A DNA stretch of 64,000 nt from Candidatus Rokuibacteriota bacterium (GTDB taxonomy: Bacteria > Methylomirabilota > Methylomirabilia > Rokubacteriales > CSP1-6): positions 62,001-126,000 of the forward strand of contig QHSI01000097.1 in the NCBI GenBank assembly GCA_003221515.1, given 5' to 3'. The position numbers and the translations under genes were made by a program. The notes below the pieces were generated by a model that had not been told where the DNA came from, made no database searches, and saw only the letters and a list, made by a program, of their open reading frames with translations. Shown in pieces: positions 26,629 to 39,435 of the stretch (positions within the stretch are counted from its first letter, which is position 1; every line of letters starts with the position of its first letter).

Positions 26629-29171
26629 ATGAGGCTCGGGCGAATGGCTCCCGACCTCTTGACCCCGATCTCCGCCGCCGCGTCCGTGGAGGAGGGGCTC
26701 GCCGAGACGCTCGGGCGCGTGGTGCGCCTGAGCGGCGCGGCGGCCGGCGCGCTGGCCTTCCGCCCGCGGCGCGAGCCGCCCATTGTCGTGGCCAGTGGCG
26801 CCCGACGCACGCCCGCGGCGCTCCGGCGGTGGCTGGTGGCGCTCGCGGCCACGCCGGCGCGCGGCAGGCGGGGTGTTCGCGTCGTGCCGCCGGGTGGGTC
26901 GCGCGGGCGGCCCGCGGCGCTGCTCCGGATGCCGCTCGGCGCGCCAGGGCGACGGGTCGGTGAACTGGTGCTCCTCGGTCGGCCGGGCCGGCCGCGACCA
27001 GTCGCGTTGTCGCGGCCCGTGTCGCGAGAGCTCGGGAAGGCCATCGACCGGGTCTGGCGCCTCGAGCGGAGCGCGCGCCGCGCCTCCGTGCTGAGCGGGC
27101 TGATCGCGCGCCTGGCGGCGAGCCACTCGCTCGATGAAGTGTTCGCGGCGTTCGTCGACGGCGCCGCGAGGCTGGTGTCCTTCGACTCCATCGGGGTCTC
27201 GCTGCTCGACGCCGAGCGTGCGGCGTTCGAGGTCGTCGACGTCCTGGGTCGCGCCGCGCCGGCGATCCCGCGGCGCGACGCGCGCCTGCCCCTGGACGGC
27301 ACGCTGCTCGCTCGCGTCGTCACCGACGGCGTGCCCCTGCGCGTCGACGACCTCCGGCACGACCCACGGGCGGCCGGCAGTCGCGCCGCGTTCGCCGCCA
27401 GCGGCTATCGCGCGGTGGCGCTCGTCCCGCTGGCGACCGGCGGCGCCGTGTTCGGCGCGGTCACGCTCGCGTCGGCGCGCCCCGCCGCGTTCGACGACGC
27501 CGACGTCGAGGCGATCGCGGAGATCGCGCGCCCGCTGGCCGCGTCGATCGAGCGCCGGCGCTTCTCCGACGAGAGCCGGCGCCGGGCGCGCGAGACGAAG
27601 GCGCTTCTGGAGGCGGGCCGCGCCGTGACCGCGAGCCTCGATGTCGGCCGCACGATCCGCGTCATCCTGGAGGAGGCGCGCGCCGTCCTCGGTGTCGACT
27701 CCTGCAGCGTCTCGACCATCGATCCGCTCACGAACGACCTGATCCTGGTGGCGAGCCTCGACATCGCGCCGGAGATGACATCGACGGTCCGGCTCCACCA
27801 CGGCGAGGGGATCGCCGGGCTCGCCGTGCAGGCGGGCCGGCCGATGCAGAGCCGCGACACCTGGGCGGACGCGCGGGTGAGGTTTCCCGAGCTCCAGCGC
27901 GAGAGCGGGTTTCGCTCGATGCTCTCGGTCCCGCTGCGCCGCGGCGAGCGGATGATCGGTGCGATCAGTGTCTTCCGCCGGGACGTGCACGACTTCTCGG
28001 CGCACGAGGAGGAGCTGCTGGTGGCGCTCGCGGACCAGGCGGCGATCGCGCTCGAGCACGCCCGGCTCTACGCCGAGCTCGAGGGCATGGTGGTCGACCG
28101 GACGCGTGAGCTCGACGCCCAGCGGCGGTTCGTCGAGGTCGTGCTGGAGACGCTGCCACTCGGCGTGTTCGTGCTCGACGCGGAGCTGAACATCGTGCGG
28201 GTGAACCGCGCCGGGGCCCGGGCCCTGGGTTGCGAGCCGGACACTCGAGGCTCGCTGAGGCGGCTGTTGCCGGACGGCTCGGCGGCCGCGGTGCTCGCGT
28301 TCGTGCGCGAGGCGTTCGGGACGCGCCGGATCGGCTCGCTCGAGGCGGAGATCGTCGTCGCCGGTGACGTGAAGATCTTCCGGCTCGCGGCCGCGCCGGT
28401 GGAGCCGATGGGCGACGGCGGCACGCACGCGGTCCTACTGGTCGAGGACGTCACCGGCGCCAAGCAGCTCGAGCGTCAGATGCTCCTGATGGAGCGGCTC
28501 ACGACGGCCGGCCGGCTCGCGGCCGGCGTCGCCCACGAGCTGAACAACCCCCTGGCCACGATCGCCGGCTGCGCCGAGTCGCTCCAGGGGCGGCTGGCCG
28601 AAGCCGGGGCGGCGCGCGCCGGCGAGCTCGACGATTTCGCACGCTACCTCCGGCTCATCGAGGAGGAGGCGTATCGCTGCAAGGAGATTACCGGGAGCCT
28701 GCTGCAGTTCGTCCGCGATCCCGGAAGCCGGCGCAGCTCGATCGACGTGAACGCGGTCGTCATGAGGACGGTCGAGCTCCTGTCCCATCAGTCGCGGTTC
28801 GCGGACCGCCGCGTCGTCACCGAACTGGCGCCGGGGCTGTCTCCCGTCGCGGCGAACGAAGGTCAGCTCCAGCAAGTCTGCCTCGGGCTCGCGTCGAACG
28901 CCCTCGAGGCGATGGAGGGTCGAGGAACGCTGAGCATCAGGTCCCGGGTGGTCCGCGGCGAGGTCGAGATCGAGTTCGAGGACGAGGGCCCCGGCATTCC
29001 CCAGGAGAACCTGTCGCGCATCTTCGATCCGTTCTTCACCACCAAGCCGCCGGGGCAGGGAACCGGCCTGGGGCTCGCCATCGCCCAGGGCATCGTGACC
29101 GATCACGGAGGCCGGATCGAGGTCGCCTCGAGGCCAGGCGAGGGCAGCGTGTTCCGCGTGGTGCTGCCGCG

Positions 29172-29175
<4 letters not shown>
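26629..29175 (+). CDS. Soluble GAF-GAF-PAS sensor histidine kinase
   Basis: 848 residues with no clear membrane helix. A Arg-rich N-terminal segment is followed by two GAF-type domains (~160-310 and ~325-485; the second has [18 protein letters not shown]). A PAS-like domain (~500-600) comes next. The HisKA has [15 protein letters not shown] (His636) and the HATPase_c has [30 protein letters not shown]. This is NtrB-like architecture for an intracellular signal. The adjacent NtrC-type regulator at 29172 overlaps its stop codon, so they form a pair. The ligand of the GAF domains is unknown. Confidence 0.93.
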
Positions 29176-30536
<1,361 letters not shown>

Positions 30537-30599
30537 GGGCGAGTTTCAGCGTATCTGGAATTCCGGATGGCACGGCCCTCGCATCGTCTTCACGCCGAG

Positions 30600-31022
30600 A
30601 TGAAAGTGCTGTGTGCGTGGTGCCAGAGCGAGGGACGACCTGACGACCTGGGCGAGCGCGAGCCGCTCGACAACCCCGCGCCGACCCACTGCATTTGTCC
30701 CCATCACCGCGAGCGGCTTCTCGAGTTGCTTCCGTCGCGGTCGTTTCCGGATGTCGAATTGCTCGTCATCGTGAGCCCAAACGACACCGCGCTCTTCGAG
30801 GATCTGCAGGGGAGGTTCGCCGGCGTCCGCGGTGTGAGGGTGATCCTCGATCGCCGGCTGAGAGACCGCCGTCGCGATGGGTCGCCGGTGGCCGACGACC
30901 GTCGGCGCGTGAGAACGCGCCGGATTCGGAGCGGCGACGTCTCGCCGCTCGGCTACACGATCGTGCGATTCACGCCCGCCGCGGCCGCGCAGGCCGCGCC
31001 GTCCCCCGCCGCGCGCAAGTAG
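30600..31022 (+). CDS. Small cytosolic protein with CxxC...CxxH motif
   Basis: 140 residues from ATG 30600; an in-frame ATG at 30567 would add 11 basic residues. The N-terminus MKVLCAWCQSEGRPDDLGER and the later HCICPHHRERL give a C-x2-C...C-x1-C-x2-H pattern suited to zinc. The middle (LLVIVSPNDTALFEDLQ, then VRVILDRR) looks like an alpha/beta domain, followed by an Arg-rich tail. No named family recognised. It sits between the two-component genes and an RNA-binding protein. Confidence 0.65.
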   Translation: MKVLCAWCQSEGRPDDLGEREPLDNPAPTHCICPHHRERLLELLPSRSFPDVELLVIVSPNDTALFEDLQGRFAGVRGVRVILDRRLRDRRRDGSPVADDRRRVRTRRIRSGDVSPLGYTIVRFTPAAAAQAAPSPAARK

Positions 31023-31083
31023 ATCGAGCGGCGCCTCGTCTCGGCGCGCCACGACTTCCTGAGACGAAATTCCCTATGTGTAG

Positions 31084-31111
31084 TTGCGTCGAGGCGGCAC
31101 CCGTGTACACT
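31084..31111 (+). promoter_or_regulatory. Sigma-70-like promoter for RRM gene
   Basis: TTGCGT (31084-31089) and TACACT (31106-31111) with a 16-bp spacer. Transcription would start near 31118 and leave a leader of about 100 nt before ATG 31216, unlike the leaderless starts elsewhere. Long leaders are usual for cold-regulated RRM genes. Confidence 0.5.
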
Positions 31112-31215
31112 CTCAAGTGTCCGCCCGTTTTGACGGTGGACCTCGTCGCCGAGGAGACGATCCTTCCGCGGTCGGCGCGAGCAAGAGAGCGGAAGAGAGT
31201 CCGAGGGGGTCGACT

Positions 31216-31596
31216 ATGGCATCCAAACTGTACATCGGCGGTCTTGCGTACTCCACGACCAGCGACGGGTTGCGCGAGTTCTTCACACAGTCAGGCAACG
31301 TCTTGTCCGCGACCGTGATCACCGATCGATTCTCGGGCCAGTCGCGTGGCTTCGGGTTCGTCGAGATGGCCACGGCGGAGGAGGCTCAGAACGCGATCTC
31401 GCAGCTGAACGGCCGTGAGCTCGATGGCCGCCGGATCACCGTCGAGATCTCGAATCCGCAGGCGCCCCGCACGGGTGGGGGCGGTCGGCCGGGTGGTGGC
31501 GGACGTCCCGGTGGTGGTGGTGGACGTGGCCCCGGTGGTGGCGGTGGGCGCGACAGCGGCTACGCTCATCGACCCTCCAAGCCGGTGAAATGGTAG
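31216..31596 (+). CDS. Glycine-rich RRM RNA-binding protein
   Basis: 126 residues from ATG 31216 (GAGGGGG upstream). A single RRM domain (~1-82) has RNP2 LYIGGL and RNP1 RGFGFVEM. The tail (~88-118) is Gly/Arg/Pro-rich and ends in KPVKW. This is the bacterial/cyanobacterial Rbp type, often cold-inducible, likely acting as an RNA chaperone. The tail is low complexity made of GGG, GGP and RPG units. Confidence 0.95.
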   Translation: MASKLYIGGLAYSTTSDGLREFFTQSGNVLSATVITDRFSGQSRGFGFVEMATAEEAQNAISQLNGRELDGRRITVEISNPQAPRTGGGGRPGGGGRPGGGGGRGPGGGGGRDSGYAHRPSKPVKW

Positions 31597-31633
31597 TACG
31601 CGCCGAGCGCCGTCGAGGCGCGAGGCGAGTCTA

Positions 31634-31661
31634 ATATCCGTCTAAGGATATCCGTCTAAGG
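31634..31661 (+). repeat. Tandem 14-bp repeat
   Basis: ATATCCGTCTAAGG occurs twice in perfect tandem (31634-31647, 31648-31661) between the RRM stop and a strong hairpin. It is AT-richer than its surroundings. Function unknown. Confidence 0.8.
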
Positions 31662-31672
31662 AAAGAATTACA

Positions 31673-31706
31673 CGATGGGGTCAGCCGGTGTCGGCTGACC
31701 CCATCG
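31673..31706. terminator. Bidirectional hairpin terminator
   Basis: A perfect 15-bp stem CGATGGGGTCAGCCG / CGGCTGACCCCATCG with a GTGT loop lies between the convergent RRM and DUF169-UroD genes. There is no long U tract on either side, only TCGTTCTA on the plus side and AATTCTTTCC on the minus side. Confidence 0.7.
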
Positions 31707-31711
31707 TCGTT

Positions 31712-33598
31712 CTAGCGATCCGGCGCCGCGACCGCCCCCTCCGCGCCATCGAAGAGCCGGTCGTACCTTCCGTACTCCCGCGCCGCGTCCATGAACCACT
31801 TCACGATCTCCGGCTCCGAGCGCGGCGGGATCTCGCACGAGGTCGACAAGATGAACGCCGACTGACGGGCCGCGGCGTCGATGCAGCGCCGCACGTCCGC
31901 GACCATCGCCTCTTTGGACGTCTTCTCGAACTTGGTGGCGTCGACGTTGCCGATCGCCACCACTCGGCCCTTGGCCACGTCCATGAACCGCTTGAGCTGA
32001 TCCACGTAGAGCTTCGGGTCGCCCTGCTGGTCGAGGTCGAACGAAACGGTCGAGAAGCCGCACTGGATCAGGTCCTCGTAGATCGGGTAGGTGGTCCCGC
32101 AGATGTGCGTGGTCACGCCGACCTTCTTGGCCTTGAAGTAGTCGACGAGCGCCTTGTGGTACGGCGCGACGAAGTCCCGGTAGTTGTCGGGTGAGATGAG
32201 GCTGATCGACGCGGTCGGCTCCGAGAACGAGAGGCCGATGCCCGTCTTGACGATCGCGTCGCCCCACAGCTTGCAGAAGTCGGTCGTGACGCGCATCAGG
32301 TCGTGGATGAACTGCGGATCCTCGAACGTGTCCAGGAGCATCGTCTCGGGATTCCGCAGGAGCATCGCGATCGTCCACGGACCCACCGCGACCGCGCCGA
32401 TGGCGGTCGGCGGCTTCGCCTTCACGAGCGCCTCGCATTGCTCGAGGAAGCCCGGGAGACGCGCCGTCTTGTACGGATCCGGTATCGCCAGGCGCGCGAG
32501 CTTGGCCTTGTCGTCGTGCAGCACGTGCTGGTCGATCGACGGCACCACGTAGTCCGAGTACTTCACCCGGCACCCGAAGGCCTCGGCCTCTTTCGCGAGG
32601 TCGTTGTACGCGAGGACGACGTCGGGCTGATACCGCTCGAAGTAGTTCATCATCGCGGTGATCGCCCTGGGCACGTTCGTGCAGTATTCTTCGATGGACA
32701 ACCCGTCGAGGGTGCCGGCGAACGACGCGACGATTGGATAGGCCGGCACGCGATCGGCGAACGAGCGCCGGTAGGCCGCGACGACCCGATCGCGGTTCGT
32801 GAACTGCGACCGGCCGTGCTCGACCTCCCAGATCCGGTTGGCCTCCAGATACTTCGGCGGCAGCTTGGCCTCGTACTCCATGAACTGCGTGATCGGATAG
32901 CGGATGCCGCCGTCGTGCGTGCCCTTGAGCCCTTCGATCATCTCTTCCATCTGCCCCCAGGGGATCGTGAAGGCCATCTCGTGGTCCTGGGTCTGGCCGA
33001 AGATGCGGTCGCCCGAGCAGGGGAGGATCACCTGCGGCTGATCGGTCCGCATCGTGGTCACGATGATCTCCGAGCAGTCGATACGGCCGCCGAACGACGA
33101 GGTGAGCTTGCCGCCGCGCTTCCAGAGGGCCGCCTGGGTCAGGCGCATGACCTGCGCGGGATTGGCGTAGATGCAGACCAGGTGGGGCTCGAAGGTCGTG
33201 CGGTCGAGCGGCGCCACCAGCAGCGTCGCGAACTCACCCGGCGCGAACTTGTCGACCGCGGCTTCCGAGCGCTGGCCGGCCGCCTTCGTCTCGGTGTACA
33301 TGCCCTCGCACAGCGTGCCCGAGTTGTGCAGATGGGTGGGCTTCTCGAACCCGAGGGCCGCGATGCCGAGCGAGCACAGATGGTCCTCGCGGGTGAGCGC
33401 GATCATCCAGCCATAGCGTCGCGCCATGTCGATGACCTGGCAGTTCATGCTGAGCTTCTTGAAGTCGCGGGCCGGCCGCCGGGCCTTGTCGGGGATCGGC
33501 TCGCCGGGCCTGAGCATCCGGATCGCCACCGGGAACGTCTGGGGCCGGATGTAGAACTGCAATTCCCGATCAGCCGTCTTGACGTCGATCATGAGCAC
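31712..33598 (-). CDS. DUF169-UroD (MtaA/CmuA-like) fusion protein
   Basis: 628 residues. The N-terminal ~1-235 matches the DUF169 pattern: PVAIRMLRPGEPIP, a Cys-containing CQVIDMARR, REDHLCSLG, YANPAQVMRLTQAALW, FGGRIDCSEI and ILPCSGDRIFGQTQDHEM. The C-terminal ~265-610 is a uroporphyrinogen-decarboxylase fold of the corrinoid-methyltransferase kind. It has VGPWTIAMLL, EPTASISLISPDNY, THICGTTYPI (His/Cys zinc-site candidates) and IGNVDATKF. True HemE motifs are not evident, so methyl transfer to or from a corrinoid or thiol is the better guess. No corrinoid gene is adjacent; the nearest is at 18937. Confidence 0.85.
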   Translation of the reverse strand: MLMIDVKTADRELQFYIRPQTFPVAIRMLRPGEPIPDKARRPARDFKKLSMNCQVIDMARRYGWMIALTREDHLCSLGIAALGFEKPTHLHNSGTLCEGMYTETKAAGQRSEAAVDKFAPGEFATLLVAPLDRTTFEPHLVCIYANPAQVMRLTQAALWKRGGKLTSSFGGRIDCSEIIVTTMRTDQPQVILPCSGDRIFGQTQDHEMAFTIPWGQMEEMIEGLKGTHDGGIRYPITQFMEYEAKLPPKYLEANRIWEVEHGRSQFTNRDRVVAAYRRSFADRVPAYPIVASFAGTLDGLSIEEYCTNVPRAITAMMNYFERYQPDVVLAYNDLAKEAEAFGCRVKYSDYVVPSIDQHVLHDDKAKLARLAIPDPYKTARLPGFLEQCEALVKAKPPTAIGAVAVGPWTIAMLLRNPETMLLDTFEDPQFIHDLMRVTTDFCKLWGDAIVKTGIGLSFSEPTASISLISPDNYRDFVAPYHKALVDYFKAKKVGVTTHICGTTYPIYEDLIQCGFSTVSFDLDQQGDPKLYVDQLKRFMDVAKGRVVAIGNVDATKFEKTSKEAMVADVRRCIDAAARQSAFILSTSCEIPPRSEPEIVKWFMDAAREYGRYDRLFDGAEGAVAAPDR

Positions 33599-33631
33599 CG
33601 CCTCCCGGTGTGCAGCGTACTACAGTTTGTG

Positions 33632-33669
33632 GGCGCGCCTCGGCCGGCGGGGCCCCAGCCCCCGCGACC
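33632..33669 (+). repeat. GC-rich intergenic repeat, copy B
   Basis: Second copy of the element at 21259, matching 35-36 bases with one extra C, located between the divergent DUF169-UroD and malic enzyme genes. Contains the same GGGGCCCC palindrome. Confidence 0.6.
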
Positions 33670-33762
33670 GCCGGCAGCGCGTACTCCCTCGCGAAATCCG
33701 CTACAACAGAGGTAGAATACGCCCGCTTCGGCGGGTTCACTCGTCGCGCAGAGGAGGCTCCC

Positions 33763-35202
<1,440 letters not shown>

Positions 35203-35273
35203 CCCCGGTGACGGCCGGGGAGCTGACGGGCTGCGCAGACCTTCCGGCAGCGGCAACGAGTGAGGGAGAAGAC

Positions 35274-37229
35274 ATGGCTCAAGCGAAAGTGAAGGCCGAC
35301 GTGCCGATCGAGGCGCTCCTCAAGGAGAAGCGGAAGTTTCCCCCGTCCAAGGCGCTCGTGAAGGGCGCCGTGATGAACCGCAAGGCGATCTACGCCGAGG
35401 CGCAGCGGAACCCCGTCAAGTTCTGGGAGCAGCGCGCCCGCGAGCTCCACTGGTTCAAGCCGTGGAAGAAGGCGCTCGAGTGGAAGCCACCCTACGCGAA
35501 GTGGTTCGTGGGCGGCAAGCTGAACGTCTCCTACAACTGCCTCGACCGCCACGTCGAGGGACCGCGCAAGACGCGGGCCGCGCTGATCTGGGAGGGCGAG
35601 CCCGGCGACTCCCGGGTCCTGACGTACTGGGACCTCTACCGTGAGGTCAATCGCTTCGCGGCGGCCCTGAAGGGCCACGGCGTGCGGAAGGGCGATCGGA
35701 TAACGATCTACATGCCGATGGTCCCCGAGCTGCCGATCGCGATGCTGGCCTGCGCCCGGATCGGCGCGGCCCACAGCGTGATCTTCGGCGGCTTCTCGCC
35801 GGAGGCCGTGCGCGAGCGGATCCACGACGCCGAATCGACGCTGGTCATCACCGCCGACGGCGGCTATCGTCGCGGCGGCACGGTGCCGCTCAAGAAGAAC
35901 ACCGACGAGGCGCTGCGTGGCGCGCCCGGTGTCAAGACCGTCATCGTGCTCAAGCGCACGGGCCAGCCGGTGGAGATGAAGAGCGGCCGCGACATCTGGT
36001 GGGACGACTTCGTCAAGGACGCGCCGGCGCGCTGCCCGGCCGAGCCGATGGACTCCGAGGATCTCCTCTATCTCCTCTACACCTCGGGATCGACCGGCAA
36101 GCCCAAGGGCATCATCCACACGACCGGGGGCTATCTGACCGGCGTCGCCGCGACGCACAAGTGGATCTTCGACCTCCACGATGACGACGTGTACTGGTGC
36201 ACCGCCGACATCGGCTGGGTGACCGGCCACTCGTACATCGTCTACGGGCCGCTGGCCAACGGCGCGACCACCGTGATGTACGAGGGCACGCCCGACTATC
36301 CGGACAAGGACCGGTTCTGGCGCATCGTCGAGAAGTACGGCGTCACCATCTGCTACACGGCGCCGACGGCGATCCGGACGTTCATGAAGTGGGGCGAGGA
36401 GTACCCGAAGCGTTGCGATCTCTCGAGCCTGAGATTGCTCGGCTCGGTCGGCGAGCCGATCAACCCGGAGGCCTGGGTCTGGTACTGGAAGGTCATCGGC
36501 GGCGGGCGCTGCCCGGTGGTGGACACGTGGTGGCAGACCGAGACGGGCCACATCCTGATCACGCCGCTGCCGGGCCTCACCACGCTCAAGCCCGGCTCCG
36601 CGACGCTGCCGTTCCCCGGCGTCGACGCCGAGGTCCTGGACGAGAAGGGGAGCCCGGCGAAGTCCGGCTACCTCGTGCTCCGCAAGCCCTGGCCGGGGAT
36701 GCTGCGCGGGATCTGGGGCGATCCCGACCGCTTCGTGAAGCAGTACTGGTCGAAGTACGACAACATCTACTTCACCGGCGACGGGGCCAAGCGCGACGAG
36801 GACGGCTACTTCTGGCTCCTCGGCCGCGTCGACGACGTCATGAACGTTTCCGGTCACCGCGTCTCCACCATGGAAGTCGAGTCGGCGCTGGTCGACCACA
36901 AGTCGGTCGCCGAGGCCGCGGTGATCGGCAAGATGCACGACATCAAGGGCCAGGCCATCGCGGCGTTCGTGACGGTGAAGAGCGGCATCGACGGCTCGCC
37001 CCAGCTCATGGACGAGCTGAAGGGCCACGTGGCCAAGAAGATCGGCGCGCTGGCGCGACCCGACGACATCATCTTCTCGGCCGAGCTGCCCAAGACCCGG
37101 AGCGGCAAGATCATGCGCCGGCTCCTGCGTGACATCGCCGAGGGGCGGGCGCTGGGCGATACCACGACGCTCGCCGACCCGGCCGTGGTTGCGTCGCTCA
37201 AGACGAAGTACGAGGAGCAGGAAGCGTAG
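35274..37229 (+). CDS. acsA: Acetyl-CoA synthetase (acyl-CoA synthetase, AMP-forming)
   Basis: 651 residues, normal Acs length, from ATG 35274 with GAGGGAG upstream. Motifs: [13 protein letters not shown], the P-loop-like [34 protein letters not shown] and the C-terminal acetylatable Lys in [11 protein letters not shown]. The WWQTETG motif, with Trp at the carboxylate pocket, favours acetate or other short substrates. It activates acetate for the citrate synthase and ethylmalonyl-CoA routes also encoded here. Leads into an MHS-family transporter 92 bp downstream. Confidence 0.95.
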   Translation: MAQAKVKADVPIEALLKEKRKFPPSKALVKGAVMNRKAIYAEAQRNPVKFWEQRARELHWFKPWKKALEWKPPYAKWFVGGKLNVSYNCLDRHVEGPRKTRAALIWEGEPGDSRVLTYWDLYREVNRFAAALKGHGVRKGDRITIYMPMVPELPIAMLACARIGAAHSVIFGGFSPEAVRERIHDAESTLVITADGGYRRGGTVPLKKNTDEALRGAPGVKTVIVLKRTGQPVEMKSGRDIWWDDFVKDAPARCPAEPMDSEDLLYLLYTSGSTGKPKGIIHTTGGYLTGVAATHKWIFDLHDDDVYWCTADIGWVTGHSYIVYGPLANGATTVMYEGTPDYPDKDRFWRIVEKYGVTICYTAPTAIRTFMKWGEEYPKRCDLSSLRLLGSVGEPINPEAWVWYWKVIGGGRCPVVDTWWQTETGHILITPLPGLTTLKPGSATLPFPGVDAEVLDEKGSPAKSGYLVLRKPWPGMLRGIWGDPDRFVKQYWSKYDNIYFTGDGAKRDEDGYFWLLGRVDDVMNVSGHRVSTMEVESALVDHKSVAEAAVIGKMHDIKGQAIAAFVTVKSGIDGSPQLMDELKGHVAKKIGALARPDDIIFSAELPKTRSGKIMRRLLRDIAEGRALGDTTTLADPAVVASLKTKYEEQEA

Positions 37230-37321
37230 CCGTCGTCCCCCGAGCCTTTGCGCGGCGATCGCGCACCGCGGCAAGGAACCGGGACCACGGGGCTCGAACC
37301 GACCGAACACAAAGGAGACCT

Positions 37322-38665
37322 ATGCGGGCGTCTAAAGTTCCACTCAACGAGCTCCGGCGCGTCGTCATCGCCGCCTCCGTCGGCAATATCATCGAGTGGT
37401 ACGACTTCTACATCTTCGGGAGCCTGGCCTCGATCCTCGCGGTCAAGTTCTTCGAGAAGGGTCACCCGGTGGCGGCCTTCCTCAGCACGGTGGCGATCTT
37501 CTCGGTCGGCTTCCTGATCAGGCCGCTGGGTGCGTTCGTCTTCGGCTGGCTCGGTGACAAGGTCGGGCGGAAGTACACCTTCATCGTCACGCTGACCGGC
37601 ATGGGCCTGGCGACGGCCTTGATCGGCTTCGTGCCGACCTACCAGTCGATCGGTCTCACGGCGGCCTTCATCCTGTTCGGCCTGCGTCTGATCCAGGGCC
37701 TCTGCCTGGGCGGAGAGTACGGCGGCGCCATCACGTACGTCGCCGAGCACATCGAGGACGAGCATCGCGGGTACTACACGGGCTGGCTGCAGACGTCGCC
37801 CACGCTTGGCATCGTCGTATCGCTCGCGACCATCATCGGGATTCGGGCCTATCTAGGTGTCGAGGCGTTCAACGACTGGGGCTGGCGGCTCCCGTTCATC
37901 ATCTCCCTCCTTCTGGTCGCGATCGCGATCTGGATCCGACTCTCGCTCGGTGAGACGCCCATCTTCCAGGACATGAAGGCGCGGGGCCGCACCACGACCA
38001 ACCCGTGGCGCGAGGCGTTTCTCAGCAACAACTTCAAGTACGTCGCGATCGCCAGCGTGGTCGTGCTGGGACAGGGCTGCGTTTGGTACAGCGGGCAGTT
38101 CTGGGCGCTCTACTTCCTGCAGACGGTGAAGAAGCTCGACGTGCTGACTTCCAGCTCCATCGTCGGCATCGCGCTGCTGATTGCCACGCCCACGCTGATC
38201 TTCTGGGGCTGGCTCTCGGACAAGATCGGCCGCAAGCCGATCATCCTGGCCGGCATGGCCCTGGCGTCGCTCACGTACTATCCGCTCTACTCCGCCCTGG
38301 GCACCTACGCGGATCCCGCGAACGTCAACTACGGGATGTCGATTCTCATCGTCGTGATCCTGGTCAACTACGTGGGCATGACCTACGGCCCGATCGGGGC
38401 GTTCCTGGCCGAGTTCTTCCCGAGCCGCATCCGCTACACCTCGGTGTCGGTGCCCTACCACATCGGCAACGGCTGGGGGGGCGGCCTGGTCCCGATCGTC
38501 ACGACCTCGATGTACCTCTCCACCGGCAGCGTGGGGTACGCGCTGATCTATCCCATCGCGGTGCCGGCAATCATGTTCCTCATCGCCATCTTCGTGATGC
38601 CGGAGACCCGCAAGCACAGCATCTGGGAGGAAGGGGCGATCGAGGCGACCCGTAGCCGCGCCTGA
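37322..38665 (+). CDS. MHS-family MFS transporter (metabolite:H+ symporter)
   Basis: 447 residues, 12 hydrophobic segments, from ATG 37322 with AAAGGAG. The N-terminal GNIIEWYDFYIFGSLA, GWLGDKVGRK and LRLIQGLCLGGEYGGA are diagnostic of the MHS branch (KgtP, ShiA, ProP). Substrates in that branch are small carboxylates, shikimate or betaines. Because it follows malic enzyme and Acs, acetate, propionate or a C4-dicarboxylate is the most likely cargo; this is inference. Confidence 0.93.
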   Translation: MRASKVPLNELRRVVIAASVGNIIEWYDFYIFGSLASILAVKFFEKGHPVAAFLSTVAIFSVGFLIRPLGAFVFGWLGDKVGRKYTFIVTLTGMGLATALIGFVPTYQSIGLTAAFILFGLRLIQGLCLGGEYGGAITYVAEHIEDEHRGYYTGWLQTSPTLGIVVSLATIIGIRAYLGVEAFNDWGWRLPFIISLLLVAIAIWIRLSLGETPIFQDMKARGRTTTNPWREAFLSNNFKYVAIASVVVLGQGCVWYSGQFWALYFLQTVKKLDVLTSSSIVGIALLIATPTLIFWGWLSDKIGRKPIILAGMALASLTYYPLYSALGTYADPANVNYGMSILIVVILVNYVGMTYGPIGAFLAEFFPSRIRYTSVSVPYHIGNGWGGGLVPIVTTSMYLSTGSVGYALIYPIAVPAIMFLIAIFVMPETRKHSIWEEGAIEATRSRA

Positions 38666-38688
38666 TCCTCGGTAGTCCTGTCGGCGGG

Positions 38689-38722
38689 CGGGGCGGCGGG
38701 CTCTTTTGGAGCTCCCGCCCCG
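38689..38722 (+). terminator. Hairpin after MHS transporter gene
   Basis: CGGGGCGGCGGGCTC pairs with AGCTCCCGCCCCG around a TTTTG loop, 24 bp after the transporter stop. The 3' side has only TCTGTATT. The rest of the gap to 38950 shows no gene, only the GGGAGG ribosome site of the next gene. Confidence 0.65.
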
Positions 38723-38949
38723 TCTGTATTCTCGACACGCCGCGATCCTGCCGCACTGCGCAAGAACCGCCCATTGGTGCAGACAAAATTGTCAGTGGAC
38801 GGTCAATCCGCCACCGCAGAAAGGGGTAGTCCCAATAGGCCGCCAGTGTTTTCGCTGAATTAAGGAGCACCCTCCCGCGTCTGATCTCGGGCACAGGGGT
38901 TGCATTCCTAGCGACGCCTGAGAGCAGCAATACTTGGGAGGCTGACAAC

Positions 38950-39363
38950 ATGGACAGCGTTCGGGAGCGGCTCGAGAAGGACCTTCGGACGGCAGTAGCC
39001 CGCCTGCGCCAGATGGGCGGCGGCGCGATGCTCGAAGAGCTACCGGGGGCGATCGGGGATAACTCGCCGTTCGCCGACGAGATGGACGAGATCCAGGCGA
39101 GCGAGAGCCGCGAAATCGGATTCGCGACCCGCGGGCTCCTGGTGGAGAGAGTCAACCGCCTGTCGGCAGCGCTCGATCGCCTGAACGACGGCGTGTACGG
39201 GACGTGTGCGGAGTGCGAGGAGCCGATTTCGCCGGCCCGCCTCCGGGCGATGCCTGAGGTTCTGACCTGCGTCCGGTGCCAGGACCAGATCGAGCGTTTC
39301 GGGCGTCAGCTCGAGCACGCGGGGATCGTGGAAGAGGTCGGCGCCGACAGCGACGACGACTAA
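38950..39363 (+). CDS. DksA/TraR-family zinc-finger regulator
   Basis: 137 residues: a coiled-coil N-terminal half and a C4 zinc finger YGTCAECEEPISPARLRAMP plus CVRCQDQ. DksA-type proteins insert into the RNA polymerase secondary channel. The coiled-coil tip carries acidic residues (DEMDEIQASESRE), consistent with but not proof of DksA activity. The gene is monocistronic: ribosome site TGGGAGG upstream and a strong terminator downstream. Confidence 0.92.
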   Translation: MDSVRERLEKDLRTAVARLRQMGGGAMLEELPGAIGDNSPFADEMDEIQASESREIGFATRGLLVERVNRLSAALDRLNDGVYGTCAECEEPISPARLRAMPEVLTCVRCQDQIERFGRQLEHAGIVEEVGADSDDD

Positions 39364-39385
39364 CTGAAAGCACGAAGCTTCCAGG

Positions 39386-39419
39386 CGGGGCCGGAAGGCG
39401 ATTCCGGCCCCGTTTTTTT
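39386..39419 (+). terminator. Rho-independent terminator of dksA-like gene
   Basis: CGGGGCCGGAA / TTCCGGCCCCG forms an 11-bp perfect stem with a GGCGA loop, followed by seven T. It is the clearest intrinsic terminator in the window. Confidence 0.95.
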
Positions 39420-39422
39420 ATG

Positions 39423-39428
39423 TAGGCT
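39423..39428 (+). promoter_or_regulatory. -10-like TAGGCT, 7 nt before GTG 39436
   Basis: TAGGCT ends seven bases before the plsC start, immediately after the terminator. Leaderless geometry as elsewhere, although AGGGG in the gap could also act as a very close ribosome site. Confidence 0.35.
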
Positions 39429-39435
39429 AGGGGCC

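Noticed and set aside
31460-31560. GGTGGTGGCGG-type DNA repeats
   Set aside because: They encode the Gly-rich tail of the RRM protein and need no separate explanation.
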